In this document: piece by piece, positions 33,958 through 46,780 of the stretch
Layout: every line of letters starts with the position of its first letter
How positions within the stretch are numbered: the stretch's first letter is position 1
Assembly: GCA_037951105.1 (NCBI GenBank)
Contig: JBAMJV010007415.1
Span: 1 to 64,000 of the forward strand
Origin: Echinarachnius parma
Taxonomy: Eukaryota > Echinodermata > Echinoidea > Clypeasteroida > Echinarachniidae
Reading direction: 5' to 3'
Length of the DNA: 64,000 nucleotides
Position numbers and translations under genes: made by a program
The notes under the pieces: generated by a model
Seen by the model: only the letters and a program-made list of their open reading frames with translations
Told to the model about the DNA's origin: nothing
The model's database searches: none

Positions 33958-35305
33958 TTAAGGGCCGGTCATTCTTGCGGTAGTGGACGTAGTTGTACGT
34001 AGTGGTGGCTAACGTTGTTGATCGTACTTGAACGAAGTTGAAGGTAGTTTTGTACCGTAGTTTGTCCGTGATTCTAACTTGGTATTAAAGGTAACGTTGA
34101 GTATTGGTAATTTCCAAAGTGCCCCCAAAAATAAATTGTAACGGATTTGCCTGATTTCAATTCCATATGAAAGATCATCGGAAAAAACATGGGAAAATAT
34201 AATAATTCCCATTAAAATGCTCTAATTGTTGTGAAATTTTCTTTCAAAATATAATTTCAAAGTGATTGACGCCCGGGTATCACTTTTTAGAGAACGCTAG
34301 CGCGAGGCGATAATTTTGAACCAACCGTTACAAATTTAAAACAAATGCTTCCTCTTTTCAAAAAATTTCAAAATAAGTGTTTTAATAGTTGTTGATTATC
34401 TCTCTATCTAATCACTATTTTTACGAACCTACATATGCACAATATATTGTTTTAAATGGTTTAAACCAATGAGTTTTTAGAGAGCGCCATCTTGAGTTTG
34501 AACGGCTCTGTTTGAATGATAAAAGGCTTTTTACTTAGTCGTTTGTAATTTTGAATTCCTTTCAAGCGTGGTAGAGTTAAAACTATTAGTTTGTAATGTA
34601 ATGGTGCAGGTTTTGGTTACTAACATTCAGTTTGACAAAATCTGTACTCTCTTTACCAGAACTCAACTATCCCTTTAATTTCGAGGGAACCGTGATCTTC
34701 GATGTAATGGTTGAACATGTTCAAAAGAGCGGTACGTTAAAGGCAACCGTAATGATAACGTACTAAACCGAAGTATAACGTACTTTAACGAAGTCTGACG
34801 TAGTCAAACGTACTTAGCTACGTACTCAAACGTACCATAGCGTACCCTAACGTACTTCGCCGTGCACAAAACCAGCATCAAAACTCTTGGTCCAGACATT
34901 TTTAAGCACAGAATTAGACAACCTGCTCAGAACTGCTCAAGGCCGTACAGCACCGCGGGCTGGCCGCATACTCCGTGCGGAGTCGCTAAATATACCGTAG
35001 TGACGTTCTTTAGCGTAGTCATGTGTAGTCTAGCGTAATGGCTTATGTAGTCTATCGTACTCAAGCGTAGTCAGAAGTACCACTCCGTACCTGTCCGTGA
35101 CTGCATCGGCATTACCGAAGTCTAGCGTAGTTTAGTGTAGTTGATCGTACTTGAACGTACTTATCTGTACTCTTCTGTGGCCCATCGCCGTACCTTAACG
35201 TATTCAAACGTAGTTTAACCTAGTTTAACGTACTTCCACCACGCCTGACCCACATTAAATTAATTTACGGATTACTACGCCCACTACCGCAAATATGACC
35301 GGCCC
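33958..35305. mobile_element. ACGTA-type foldback element, copy A (with nested MITE)
   Basis: Left end TTAA then 'gggccggtcattcttgcggt'. Right end is the complement, 'taccgcaaatatgaccggcc'. The interior is a string of variants of 'ctaacgtagt' and its reverse complement at about 10-bp spacing on both strands. A family 2 MITE occupies 34,085-34,678. No protein is encoded. Confidence 0.85.
34085..34678. mobile_element. TTAA MITE family 2, inserted in foldback copy A
   Basis: TTAA at both ends (34,085-34,088; 34,675-34,678). Foldback copies B and C read 'cttggtattaactcgggg' across the same point, giving the empty site with one TTAA. The interior matches 17,458-18,015 ('gttgattatctctctat', 'agagcgccatcttgagt', 'gtgcaggttttggttact'). 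Confidence 0.92.
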
Positions 35306-35308
35306 TAT

Positions 35309-36132
35309 GGGGCCGGTCATAACTTTCGGTAGTGGACGTAGTTGAACGTAGTGGTGGCTAACGTTGTTGATCGTAGTGGAACGAGACTGAAGGTAGTTGA
35401 ACGTATTATCATTCGTATCGTACCGTAGTTGTCTGTGATGCTAACTTGGTATTAACTCGGGGGAGCCGTGATCTTCGATCTAATTTTTGAACATGTTCAA
35501 AAGAGCGATACGTTAAAGGCATCCGTAGTAATAATGTACTAAACCGAAGTTTAACGTAGTCTAACGTAGACTAACGTAGTCTAACGTAGTCTAACGAAGT
35601 CTGGCGTAGTCCAGCGTATTTCGTTACGTACTTAAATGCCGTACTCTAACGTACTTTACCGTGCACAAAACCAACATCGACAGTCTTGATCCAGACATGT
35701 TTAATACAACAAAATAAGACATATTTCACAGACCTGCTATGTTTGAAAAAACAAGGGCAATGAGCGTACCACACCACCGGTTGGCTGTTATACTCCTTGC
35801 TCAGTTGTTATTTACCGTAGTTTTACGTTCTTTAGCGTAGTCCAGCGTAGTGGCTACCGCAGTCTCTCGTACTCAAGCGTAGTCAGACGTACCACTCCGT
35901 ACCTGTCCGTGAACAAGCTGTAATTATATTAGCGGAGTCTAGCGTAGTTTAATGTACTTAAACGTACTTATCCGTACCCTTCCGTGGCCAACCATCGTAC
36001 CTTAACGTAATTCAACGTAGTTCCACGTTGTTCAACTGAGTTTAACCTAGTTTAACGTACTAACACCTCATCTGACCCACATTAAATTACCCTACGGATC
36101 ACTACGTCCACTACCGCAAGTATGACCGGCCT
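35309..36132. mobile_element. ACGTA-type foldback element, copy B
   Basis: Complete copy of about 820 bp lying only a few bases after copy A. Ends 'ggggccggtcataac' and 'gcaagtatgaccggcc'. The clearest 10-bp phasing in the window is at about 35,540-35,620, where 'ctaacgtagt' repeats in register six to seven times. Confidence 0.88.
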
Positions 36133-36186
36133 TTTACAAAGTACAACCAATCAAGGAAAGAAGAAGGATGTTAGATGCTTTGTAAA

Positions 36187-36787
36187 GGGCCGGTCATACT
36201 TGCTGTAGTGGACGTAGTTGAACGTAGTCGAGGCTAACGTACTTGAACGTAGTTGAAGGTACTTTAAGGTAGTTGAACGTACCGGCATCCGTACCGTACC
36301 GCAGTTGTCCGTGATGTTAACTTGGTATTAACTCGGGGGAGCCGTGATCTTCGATTAAAGAGCGGTACTTTAAAGGCTAACGTACTTAACCGAAGTCTAA
36401 CGTAGTCTAATGTAGTATAACGAATTCTGACGTAGTCAAACGAACTTAGCTACGTACTCAAACGTACCCTAGCGTACTCTAACGTACTTCACCGCGAACA
36501 AAACCAGCATCGGCAGTCTTGGTCCAGACATTTTTAATCACAAATTTAGACAACTTGCTTAGAACTGCTCAAGGCCGTACAACACCGTAGGCTGGCTGCA
36601 TACTACGTGCGGATTTGCTAAATATACCGTAGTGACGTTCTTTAGCGTAGTCTTGTGTAGCCGAGCGGTAGTGCCTTATGAAGTATTCCGTACTCAAGCG
36701 TAGTCAGACGTATCACTCCGTACCTGTCCGTGAGTGACCTGCATCGCGATTACCGAAGTCTAGCGTAGCCTAGCGTAGTCTAGCGTA
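36187..36787. mobile_element. ACGTA-type foldback element, copy C (right end lost)
   Basis: Starts 'gggccggtcatacttgc' and follows copies A and B until about 36,787. There it switches abruptly to MITE family 1 sequence. The 54-bp spacer from copy B begins 'ttttacaaag' and ends 'ctttgtaaa'. Confidence 0.85.
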
Positions 36788-37034
36788 TATGATTTATGAG
36801 TAAAAATATGAATTTCATGACTTATTTGCATAAATTACCATAAATATGCAAATTAATGCATTTTTCAAAAATAAAACAAATTATCATTGTATTCTATACA
36901 TTTCACTTATCATGCGTGCACATTTTTACGGCGATCGGCGATCTTGGGGGGGGGGGGGGCATAATGGCCCCGCCCCCCCCCCCCCCCCTCCGACCGTAGG
37001 AAGACCTCAAATAGCCCGGCCTTTTTAGGGTTAA
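36788..37034. mobile_element. TTAA MITE family 1, right-end fragment
   Basis: Matches the right part of 54,165-54,950: 'atgaatttcatgacttattt', 'tcatgcgtgcacattttta', the G-run/'cataatgg'/C-run palindrome at about 36,946-36,988, and the terminal 'cctttttaggg' plus TTAA (37,031-37,034). Confidence 0.85.
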
Positions 37035-38441
37035 AGGTAAGTACATGCGGCACTTGTCTAATGTAGTGTGGAAGAGCATTCCTTGGTATGTTTAATGCGT
37101 GAAATGTTTTTATAAATTGGGTGGTATGCCGACGTTGGTCTAATGATGGAAACGTGCAACTCGCTTATACCCCCGTCACATATAGCTACGCTCTCGCGCC
37201 GACCTCGCGCCGCTCCTAATCCCCATTCATAAAATTGGAAGCGTGGGGAGGACGTGGGGAGAGCGTGTTGAGGTCGTGTGGAGAGCGGCGTTCATTGTTC
37301 ACTATTGTTTAGATCGTACACTTTTCTCGGCCGCTCTGGCGCCGCTCCCGCGGCGACCAAGTTAAATTAGCAAATTGGCAACGCAGTGGGCAATGAATGG
37401 GAAGATTATCTCACATGCGTCAATAGATATCCTTCCATGAATAGCTCGATGAACAAAAGAGCAGGACGTAGCTAGCTCGGCGTTCGCTTTGGACATGTTG
37501 AAAAACGAACTTGGGGCTTCGGCGATCTACTCTTTGTTCAGGGGCTATTGTATGTCCATGCATGGGAGGATATCTTTTCACACAAGTGTCATAATCTTCT
37601 CATTCATTCCCAAGTTGAACAAAAGACATTCTTGCAGATCTAATCCAGCACTTCTTCTAGGGGACGCTATAGATTGCGAAGTTTGACACGTTTCAACTAT
37701 AGGTAAAATGATATCACAATTTAAAATGGCATGTCCGGGCAAAAATAATGTACATTTGGGGGAAACTCAATTTCTGGCTAAAACGTGCCATGGCGGCATA
37801 CAAATTATATGAGGCTCCAATGAATGGGGACATACGCACACCCTATGTATGCATTACACGGGCGTAGACATGACATTGATACCCATTCAAGTGGGGGGGA
37901 TGAGCTATTCATTCATCGGATTACATCCCCCCCAGTTGAATAGGTATTACGTAACTCGCTACGCCCGTGATGCATTATGAAGACATATTTCCCGCAAATA
38001 TATGATTGTTTTGTCCAAAATCTCGGCGACACGTTCCCAACGTCCCCCCCCCCCCCCCCCTCCCAAAAAAAAAAAAAAAAAAAAAAAAAAAACGGTCGCC
38101 AAACCACGATGTTCATACACTGTTTAGAAAACTAACATTATTAATATCTCCGACCCAACCACCTCGGTCCTCGACACCCGCCAACACAACCAGTTGTCTC
38201 GGTCTCAATTTGTTGACAGACACCCCCCCCCCCCCCCCTCCTCCTCCTCTGGCCATAAAAACCTGGGTACGCCAGTACAGTCTGATGTTTGTGGTTGTTT
38301 TGCTTGCCATTCCAAAGGGGGGGGGGGGGGGCTTATAATGCATTTAGGTTTCCCATAATATTCAGATTCAAGCATCGACTGTCGACTCTGCTCCCCCATC
38401 AATAGACTGAATCACTCATCAATAGACAGCATTTCAATAGA
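37035..38441. other. Non-coding region with hairpin and homopolymers
   Basis: A GC-richer block is at 37,170-37,350. There is a hairpin at 37,851-37,978, a C-run followed by a 26-bp A-run at 38,043-38,092, a C-run at 38,222-38,238 and a G-run at 38,318-38,331. No coding region is supported. Confidence 0.45.
37851..37978. repeat. Imperfect inverted repeat (MITE-like hairpin), 128 bp
   Basis: 'gcattacacgggcgtag' pairs with 'ctacgcccgtgatgc'. 'cccattcaagtggggggg' pairs with 'ccccccagttgaatag'. A shorter relative with 'gggcgtaga' and 'tctatacgccc' lies at 33,314-33,386. Confidence 0.7.
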
Positions 38442-38459
38442 TCACACACACACACACAC
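38442..38459. repeat. (AC)n tract at the 3' edge of the LINE
   Basis: About nine CA units directly abut the LINE's poly(A), which is seen as a T run on this strand. Confidence 0.9.
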
Positions 38460-38863
38460 TTTTTTTTTTTTTTTAATGATTTTTTATTTCTCCAAATTAT
38501 TAACATAACATTTACAATTGAATAACATTTTTGAAAATACAAGTTTACATCTCAAGTGTACAAATCAAATGTAATTCACAAAAATTAAACACAATGGAGA
38601 TTTAACAAAAAATAAAAAGAAATAAGACACGCTACTTCTCTCATCCCCCCTTCCCCACCCCCTACACACTCACCCTCCCCCCCCCCCCCCCCAACCCTAA
38701 CCCCGGAAATCTGCTCACATCCTTTAAAAAAAAATAAAAAAATACTAATAATGCTTACAAAATACATATTTAAATCAATACTTTTTAAATACTTTTTTTT
38801 TTAATTTGTTTACAAGCTCACGGGGGAAACATCACATAATATGAAGAGTTCATTCTTTAAATC

Positions 38864-41800
38864 TTATTCTAATTTTACCGTTTCCCATTTTTGTAAATGT
38901 AGTCCTAATTTTCCCATTTTAATTGCTATTCCCTTTTCCTGGGCCTTATAATCCAATACAAATTTCTGTATTTTATCAATATTAGGCAGAACACCCTCTT
39001 TTCTAAATACAAATAAAATATATTTTACCATAAAAATGATGGTATTGCAACATTTTATTCTATTTGAATTACCTGACAATCCAACAAATATATCCCGCCA
39101 ATTTAAGTCCTTTATTTCATCTAACAAAAAACGTTGTATCAAAGCTTGCCATGTCAATTTTACATTTAAACAAAATAAAAATAAATGCGAATATGTTTCC
39201 CTTTCCCGTTTACAGTACGAACACAAGTAGTCTTCAACAAATCCAAATCTAAATAAATTATCTTTAGTGTAAATTGCCCCATGGAGTAACTTAAATTGAA
39301 ACTCTATCTGTTTCCCAATTATTAATGTTATTCTTTATCTATAAAATTAAAATCATTTTGTCCATCTCTTATCTGTAAATCATATGTCTTTTGCAATTCT
39401 CTAATAAAATAATCATATATTTTTCTTGATGGTACATCCTTAAAACTTAATTTTTTATCCAAAAGATATAAATTAATATTATAATTTATTAAGTCTACCT
39501 CACAAAATTGTATCAAACCTAAATCAATTTTCCAATCCCTCGGAATCGCATGATATATATCAATTATTGTAAGTAAATTGTCACCTCTCATACCAAGGTT
39601 CAAAAAGTATGCAACGGGTTTAACATGTCCACTATCCATAACATGGTTCAACATAAAAATCCCTCGTTCAAATAATTCTTTATCAAATACCATTTTTTTT
39701 TTTTTATACATATATTCCTATTATTCAAAAATAATTGGATTCATACAACCATTAAAATGCATTAAATTATCAATCTCTTTCCAAGCTTTCAACATTTCCA
39801 AATAATAAGGTGGAATCTTGAACCTATACTTTATCTTTTGCATTTCATAATCACATAAGAAAATTAGCCTTCCTCCTACTGAACTTAAGCAATAATAAAA
39901 AAAAAACTTCCATCCCAAATTTCTTTGTCCATATAATAATCGTTTCACCCACATTATCCGCTGCGTTCTAACAAATATTTCAAAATTAATCATTTTTACT
40001 CCACCATAATTATAACTTTGATACATAATTTTTCTTTTTATACGATCCTTCCCTCCCCATATAAAATCAAACGATATTTTCTCCACTTCTATATAAACCC
40101 ATAGGGGAACAACAAGGAGAGATGAAACATAATTCAACTTTGTTAATGCATACGTTTTCAATAAATGTATTTTACCCATAATAGTCAAATCCCGTTGTTT
40201 CCACCAACCTAGAAGCTTTTTAATTTTACTTAATATTTCTTTGTAATTTAAATCATCTTTTAATCTAAAATCGACCGAGAAATTAACACCTAAAATTCTT
40301 ACTTCCTTAACAAATTGTCCAAATAAAGGCCCATCTGGTTTCCTATTTTCCTCACCCATATACATAAAATGTGTCTTTTCCTTATTAACTTTCAAATCAC
40401 TTACTTTTTCAAATTCTTCAAATATATATTGCAACCTTCTTATGGAGTCTAAATCTTTCAAAAAAATCGTCATATCATCTGCATACAATACTTGTCTTAT
40501 TTAATGCTCCCCAAAATGTATCCCTTTAATTATTTTGTCCCTCCTTACTTCATTTGCCAATAATTCTATTGCAACCAAAAACAAATAGGGCGACAATGGA
40601 TCACCTTGTCTGACCCCCCTTTCTATATCAAAATAACCAGTGGAATAACCCCCATTCATAATGCAACTACTTATATCATTATATAATATCTTCACCCAAG
40701 AACAAAACGAATCACCAAAACCAAACAATTTTAGCACTTTCAATAAATATTGAGGGGATACAGAATCAAAAGCTTTTTCGAAATCTACCGCAATCAAAAA
40801 CCCCTGTCCTTGCTCCAATGAATGTTTAGAATAAAATAATATATCCTCTATTAATCGAACCGCTTCCCCAATATTTCTGTCTTTTATATATCCCACCTGA
40901 TCATAATGAATTATTTAATTTAAAACCTTTTTAATCCTAGTTGCTAAAACCTTCGATAATATTTTATAGTCTACATTTAACAGTGTAATGGGTCTATAAT
41001 TTTTTAATATGCTTCGCACCTTTTCCCTCTTTTTCTATCAATGTTATAGTCCCTTGTTTTTGAGATACCGTCAATTCCCCCCTTGCAAATGTTTCATTCA
41101 ATACTTCTACCAACAAATCCCCTAATAAGGGCCAAAATGTATCATAAAATTCCACCGTGAATCCATCATTTCCAGGGGATTTATTCCATTTCATTTCTTT
41201 AAAAACCTTAAAACACTCATCTTTCGTCATTTTACCTTCACATAATTCTTTATTCTGTTCACTTAACTTTAAAATATCATCAAAAAATAAACCATTATTT
41301 TGACCACTATCATTCCTCAAAGAATATATTTTTTCATAAAATGTCTTTATCTATTTTAAAATATCATTTTTATCCCTAGTAATTTCTCCATTTTCCTTAT
41401 ACATTTCCCTGACACTTTTCCTCTTATTTACTTTCAACAATTGTTCAAAATACTGAGTATTATTCTCCCCTTCTTCGAACCAAGCTGCTCTAGAACGAAC
41501 TGTAATGCCCTGTCGACTAACTGAGTTTCTAAATCCTTAATTTCAGTCTCCAACGTCTCTATTTCAAGTTTCCTTAATTTCGCCTTTTCACGTGAATATT
41601 TCATGGCGTATTCCCTCATTTTCATTTTCAAAAAATCCCAAAATACTAATTTATTCGAAATCCTAGGTCCCCATTCATTTTTCAATTCAAATATTATATC
41701 ATGCATCCCCTCAACAAAATGTTTATCCATACATAAACTATTATTAAATTTCCAATACGATTTTCCAAAAACAAACTTATCCACTAAATGCTGAAATTGT

Positions 41801-42517
41801 AATTTAATGCCCGAATGATCCGGTGTTATCGATACCAAAATTTCACACTTATTCACTAATTTTTCTAAACTACATGATAAACCAATAATCTAAACGACTT
41901 TGGACTAAGGGCGACCTTTGTCTAAAAGTAAACTGTCTAACATTAGGATTCCTTTTCCTCCATATATCTTCTAAATCATATTTATTCAAAATTTTTTTTA
42001 ATACCTCAATAAACCTAGATTTTAATACAATATTTGGCCCTTCATAATCCATGCCCCCTTCCATTATAGTGTTAACATCTCCCCCTAATATTACCGAATA
42101 ATCCTTATCAAAAACTTCACATATACTTTTATCTAGCTTATTCAAAAAATCAACCTGTAATTCTACTTTGTCTCTTGTAGGGAAATACACATTTCCCAAC
42201 AAAAATTTAACCCCTTGTATTTCCCCTTTAAATATAATGTACCTCCCTTCTTCATCTATTACAACTGCATCCCGTTTAAAATCTAAAAGGGGCGAAAATA
42301 AAATAAGAACACCTCTACTGTGGTTTGACCCATGGCTAAAGAACATTGGCCCGCCCCATTCCTTCTTCCACTGTTCTTCTACTTATATAGTACTATATGT
42401 TTCCTGTAAAAAAGAAATATCAGATCCTTTACATTTACACCATTCAAAAATGCGTGTTCTTTTATCCTTATTCCGTAACCCTCTTACATTTAAAGTAATC
42501 CAAGAAAAATTCACCAT
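38864..42517 (-). pseudogene. LINE ORF2: AP endonuclease, reverse transcriptase, C-terminal zinc-knuckle-like motif
   Basis: ORF2 would start at 42,517 (M-V-N-F-S-W-I-T-L-N-V-R-G-L-R-N). The endonuclease reads Q-E-T near residue 40, an in-frame TAA shortly after, G-G-D-V-N near 42,080 and S-R-L-D-Y near 41,885. The RT shows N-K-S-P-G-N-D-G-F-T near 41,170, V-D-F-E-K-A-F-D-S near 40,780, G-V-R-Q-G-D-P-L-S-P near 40,600 and catalytic Y-A-D-D near 40,485. The C-terminus has C-x2-C-x4-E-T-Y-S-H-x4-C at 39,225-39,170. Frame changes occur near 41,865, 41,380, 40,950 and 39,280, and stops near 42,390 and 40,498. All catalytic residues I can see are intact, so decay is modest. The motif set fits L1/Tx1-type LINEs, in which this protein nicks the target and primes cDNA synthesis. 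Confidence 0.9.
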
Positions 42518-45500
42518 TTTATTTTACAGGTATATAAAATCTTTATAATTACCGCGTGATCTGTATCCCCCGTGAGCATGTTTATACACAAAAAATAACT
42601 ACAACGAAACCTACATGACGTATCAAAAAACATATTGACTGTGAGCAGACCCCAACCCGTACACAACACACACGCACCCTTCCCCACCTAACCCTGTCCA
42701 CCATCGAGAACTAACATAAAAAACAAAAAAAAATTAAAAATCCGGAAGTAGGTCTAACATTTACTCTTTGACTAATCTTTGCCTTTTTCTTTCAAATCAA
42801 GAGCTGCCTTTTAAGCCTATTACATTTCAAAAGAAAGAAAAAAAAAACCTTACCGATGATGTGCATAGGGAAATGCATGAACTTATCATCAATTAATAAT
42901 AAACCTCCTCAGCAGTGCATGCAAACAATGCGCGCACATCTGTTCAAAGTAATGATGATGCACGCACCTGCTATACATCAGAGTAAACAACTACTACAAT
43001 AGTCTACACATTCCTTTAAAATGGCATATACCATGTATACCTTAAAGATCTTGAATCCTCTAAATAAAGCCACTAATTCACCTGGGCTTAAAACTCTTTC
43101 AGTGAAAAATGTCACCATTACCTAATGTTGCCAGGCCTGTTCATATAAACATCAACTATACATTCTTCATACCAAAGCATTATTTTGCATATAAACAGAT
43201 TAAACACCTTATCTACGTATATATGCCGACCTAAATCTTTCCAATGAAAACAGCCCCTCCTTCAAAATACCACTCAATAACAATACTCAATGAAACAAAA
43301 TAAACAAATTGACCATGGATGTACAATTATTGGGACCAGATACCATTAATCTGCATTATTTGCATCCCAGAGTGGTCCCTTTATAGGAAGTCTTTCATGA
43401 CCGTTCATTATGCATCAGTGCCCTCACACCACCTTTCGTTTTACAATAATACACAGCTTATATGAATATTCTATAGCATTCCACAACTGTTCCCAAAGCA
43501 GCAAAGTAGAACGCATCAATACCCCTAACTGTCCAGTACCCATTTTGAATATAAACGTGTCACGGCCATGAATACATGTGACCATGATAGTAAAACAAAT
43601 AACTAAATAGACCGCCTCTGTAATGTATGCAAATAACACGCGCATGACGTCAGCCTCCCCGTCGTCAAGCCCAACAATAGTAACCAAGTCCGGCAAGCTA
43701 GCTTGTCGGACATGGTCACCCCTGCTAAGCCCGCCGACGGGGATTCCGACGCCACACGCATACCATTCGCACACACCACCAGAAGCGGTCTATTGGACAC
43801 GGTCTATTGGACAAACATGTTTTACATAATAACAGGCTTTATTCACTCATTATCCCCAGTTAGGTCATGTTCCCAAATACCACTGACAGATGGTACTGTA
43901 TTCAAATTTATAAGGCAAAACTAAAAGACCACTGAATATGATAGGCAGTAGCTTACAAATCAACTATTTCAGCTGATTATATCAATGTCCCTTCTGTACC
44001 AATGCACATCTAGAACCTTCCTCTATACAAATCACACAAGAGCGTACCAGAACAAAAGAGTCGCCCCTTGCCTGATTATCATCGTGCGTAAACAAGTCAT
44101 TAGTTATGCCTCAATTCTCTACTACAAATTACTTTAACATGTCATCATGCACATTATAAAGATAACCACTTTACGATACCACATTTTTTTTTTAATATAG
44201 AAAATAAGAAATGCATACAAAAAACATTATTTTGCGTAATCATATCCCTGTCATTTCCAACTTTCCAAAAAAAAAGAGACGGATCAGTATAAAACGTATA
44301 TTATCCTTTAACTATAATAAATGCATCACCATGCAACTATGTCCTTTTTCAAAAAATAAATAAGGAGAACCCCCTCCCTCTTCCCTACATTTTTTTTTCT
44401 TTTTTTTTTAGAATGCATCAATTTATCAACCCAATTTATCTGCTCTTTGCACCCTAGCATTCCAAAACTGTTTCTATACAACTTTCATAACTAAGTAGGT
44501 TCAATATTAATTGCTTTTCACTAAAAATAAATGTATCATAATAAAAAGTATGTCCTTTTACCTAAGTGAATGTGAATACCCCAAGAGACAAACATGTATA
44601 TAACACGCGCGCCAAAAAAAAAAAAAAAAAAACATTTTAAAAATATGAATATATTTGCACTTCTATATTCCATTTACCCATATGAATAAATTATTTAACC
44701 TTTCTTCATAACTTCCACAGTAAATAGAAGTGAATTAATCTGCCCTTTTTGCACTATTTTCGCTTATTCCCTATCCCCCTTAATTAATTAGCCTCTCTCT
44801 TATTTGGTTTGTATTGTACAATACATTTAAAAAAAAAATGTAAACAAATACAAAAATTAAATTTAAACTAATACACGCCAAAAAAACATTAATTTGAAGT
44901 GTACTTTCATTCCAATAAATTGGATTAAATTTCCTCTCTTTCCTTTCTTTTTTTCTCCCACGCTTTTACCCTATTTTTTTCCATTTATTTAAACATTTCA
45001 TTAAAATAAAATTATACAAAATAATAATTCACACCCCTTAAGAGAGAGAAAAGGTTTTACTTTAATAACTTTCATTTCAACTCTAAAATACCAGTTGACC
45101 CAAATAAGGGATGTGGGTCAAATTATAATCAATATACCAGATTAATCCACACACCTTGACTTGAATTCCAAATATTCTATTTCAACACCAAACACATCCC
45201 TGTATAAGGCATGTTAAGGCACAGGCATAATTAACACACATTCAATTTTAAATTATGAAATATAATTTCAAATTCCTTTAATACCCCATTTTTGCCTTGT
45301 AATTTAAGAAACAAATGTGAACCAAAACAAAAATCCCTAGAAAACCCAAATTCAATAAATGTTTGTGTTTGTTCAATATGCTCAGTGTGCCCTACATTCC
45401 CTTAAATGTGCAAAAAATGAGTGTGGTTCGGATACATGCAGATAACCACAATATCATCAAATACATACAAATATTTCAGGTCAACAAATATATATATATC

Positions 45501-45994
45501 AATATCATTGACATCTCATATATATCCTTATTGAATAAAGAAATATTATAAAATAACTTTACACCTTATATCCATTTTAATGGCGTAGTCATTTATGTTT
45601 GCTTGAATTAAACGTTCATTTCAAGATATCTGCATCTAGCGTCAAATATTGTCATTATAGACTAGTTCATGCAAATATTTAAAGTTTTCCCATTTCCTCC
45701 ATAATGTTTCTTCATCTGGGCTTTTTCGGTTCCACAACTTTATAAGAGTCTACTGTACTAATAAAGTCAGTTTATTTCAGTTTTCTATTTTCTGTCAGAC
45801 TACTGTTGTCATTTGTTTTTGTTTAAAGTATTTCTCATTTCTCCTTTAAGTATATAATGCGTTTATTAGTGCTCCTCTTCCTTTTCAACTGAGTGAAGAT
45901 TACGTTTCTTTACCTCCAAAGTAATCTTGTCTTTTGATATGGAAAAGAAAAATCTAAACGAAAATGAGCTGCTATATTCACCTATTCTTTGTCG
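42518..45994 (-). other. Unusually long inter-ORF segment of the LINE (3.5 kb)
   Basis: Between ORF1 and ORF2 lies 3.5 kb of AT-rich DNA with many A or T runs and no recognisable gene. Phrases such as 'cgccaaaaaaa...acatt' recur at about 44,216, 44,600 and 44,875, suggesting diverged tandem units of about 270-390 bp. An imperfect 170-bp palindrome is centred at about 43,705. It may be an unrecognised insertion, or a genuine spacer of this LINE family. Confidence 0.5.
43624..43785. repeat. Imperfect palindrome of about 160 bp
   Basis: The centre is 'ggcaagctagcttgtc'. Outward, 'aaccaagtcc' pairs with 'ggacatggtc', 'cctccccgtcg' with 'cgacggggatt', and 'gcgcatgacgtc' loosely with 'gacgccacacgc'. 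Opposing open frames across it are explained by the inverted symmetry. Confidence 0.55.
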
Positions 45995-46780
45995 TTATTC
46001 CTGCTGTCTTCTGGATAGCAGGGTTTCCAAGAATTCATCTTGCTTCTGCCTTGGAAGATGCTTCCCATCTACCATCAACTTCGCTGGCTCTTGGCGGGAG
46101 AAGTGCGCTTTGATTCCTGCATTCCTGGCTTCCTTCAGAACCCTCATCTGCATCTTTCTTTCTCTTCTCACTCTCATAGGTAGGTCATCAGATATTGCCA
46201 TCATTGTGCCCTTCAGATTGTGCGCGCTTTCCAGAATTTTCATTTTATCTTGAAATCGTAGAACTCTGGCTTTTATCGGCCTAGGTCTTGATGGCGCTGG
46301 TACTCGGTGACATCGCTGGAATTCGATCGCATCGACGGCTTCCTCGTTCATGTGAAAGCTGCTCTTCAGGAAAGCGTTGACCACCTCCGTTGTAATTTCC
46401 CCATCTGCCTCTGGTATGCCGTAGAACACCATATTCTCCCGTGCGACATAAAGCTGGAGCCTTTCCAGCTCGCCATGTAGCTCTTGATTCTGCTTTTTCA
46501 TTTCATTTTCCAATTTGGGTATTACCGTATTGTTTCTGTCTTCATCTTCTCCACCTCCGCCCCGGTAAACTTAAGCGAGTCAATTATGTCATTAATTTTC
46601 TCGTCCATGTCCTGGATTCTGGCACCTGCCCCTCTGATTTCCGCACGAAGACCATTCTCTATTTTATTAAGACTTTCCAGCAAAACGCGTGATTGAGTCC
46701 GTTCCTGATTTTGTTGCTGACGTTGTTGATCCTTTCGTAGGACTAACTCTTGGGCGTTTCCCTTCGCGATGTGTAGCCAT
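45995..46780 (-). pseudogene. LINE ORF1 (L1-type nucleic-acid-binding protein)
   Basis: A methionine at 46,780 begins M-A-T-H-R-E-G-K-R-P-R, a basic Ser/Thr-rich N-terminus. After a frameshift near 46,690 the frame continues with a Gln/Arg-rich stretch and coiled-coil-like heptads (L-L-E-S-L-N-K-I-E ... M-D-E-K-I-N-D-I-I-D-S-L). A second shift near 46,515 leads into 46,513-45,995, which reads L-Y-V-A-R-E-N-M-V-F-Y-G-I-P-E, then F-Q-R-C-H-R-V-P, R-P-R-P-I-K-A-R-V-L-R-F and K-A-H-F-S-R-Q-E-P-A-K-L. That order (coiled coil, RRM-like fold, basic C-terminal domain) is the layout of L1 ORF1 proteins, which trimerise and bind the element RNA. Two frameshifts inactivate it. Confidence 0.85.

Noticed and set aside
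38043..38092. Poly-C/poly-A tract as a retrotransposon tail
   Set aside because: No adjacent retroelement body is recognisable; it may be sequencing or slippage expansion.
43424..43829. Opposed 116- and 68-codon frames in the LINE spacer
   Set aside because: Explained by an imperfect palindrome; no recognisable domain.
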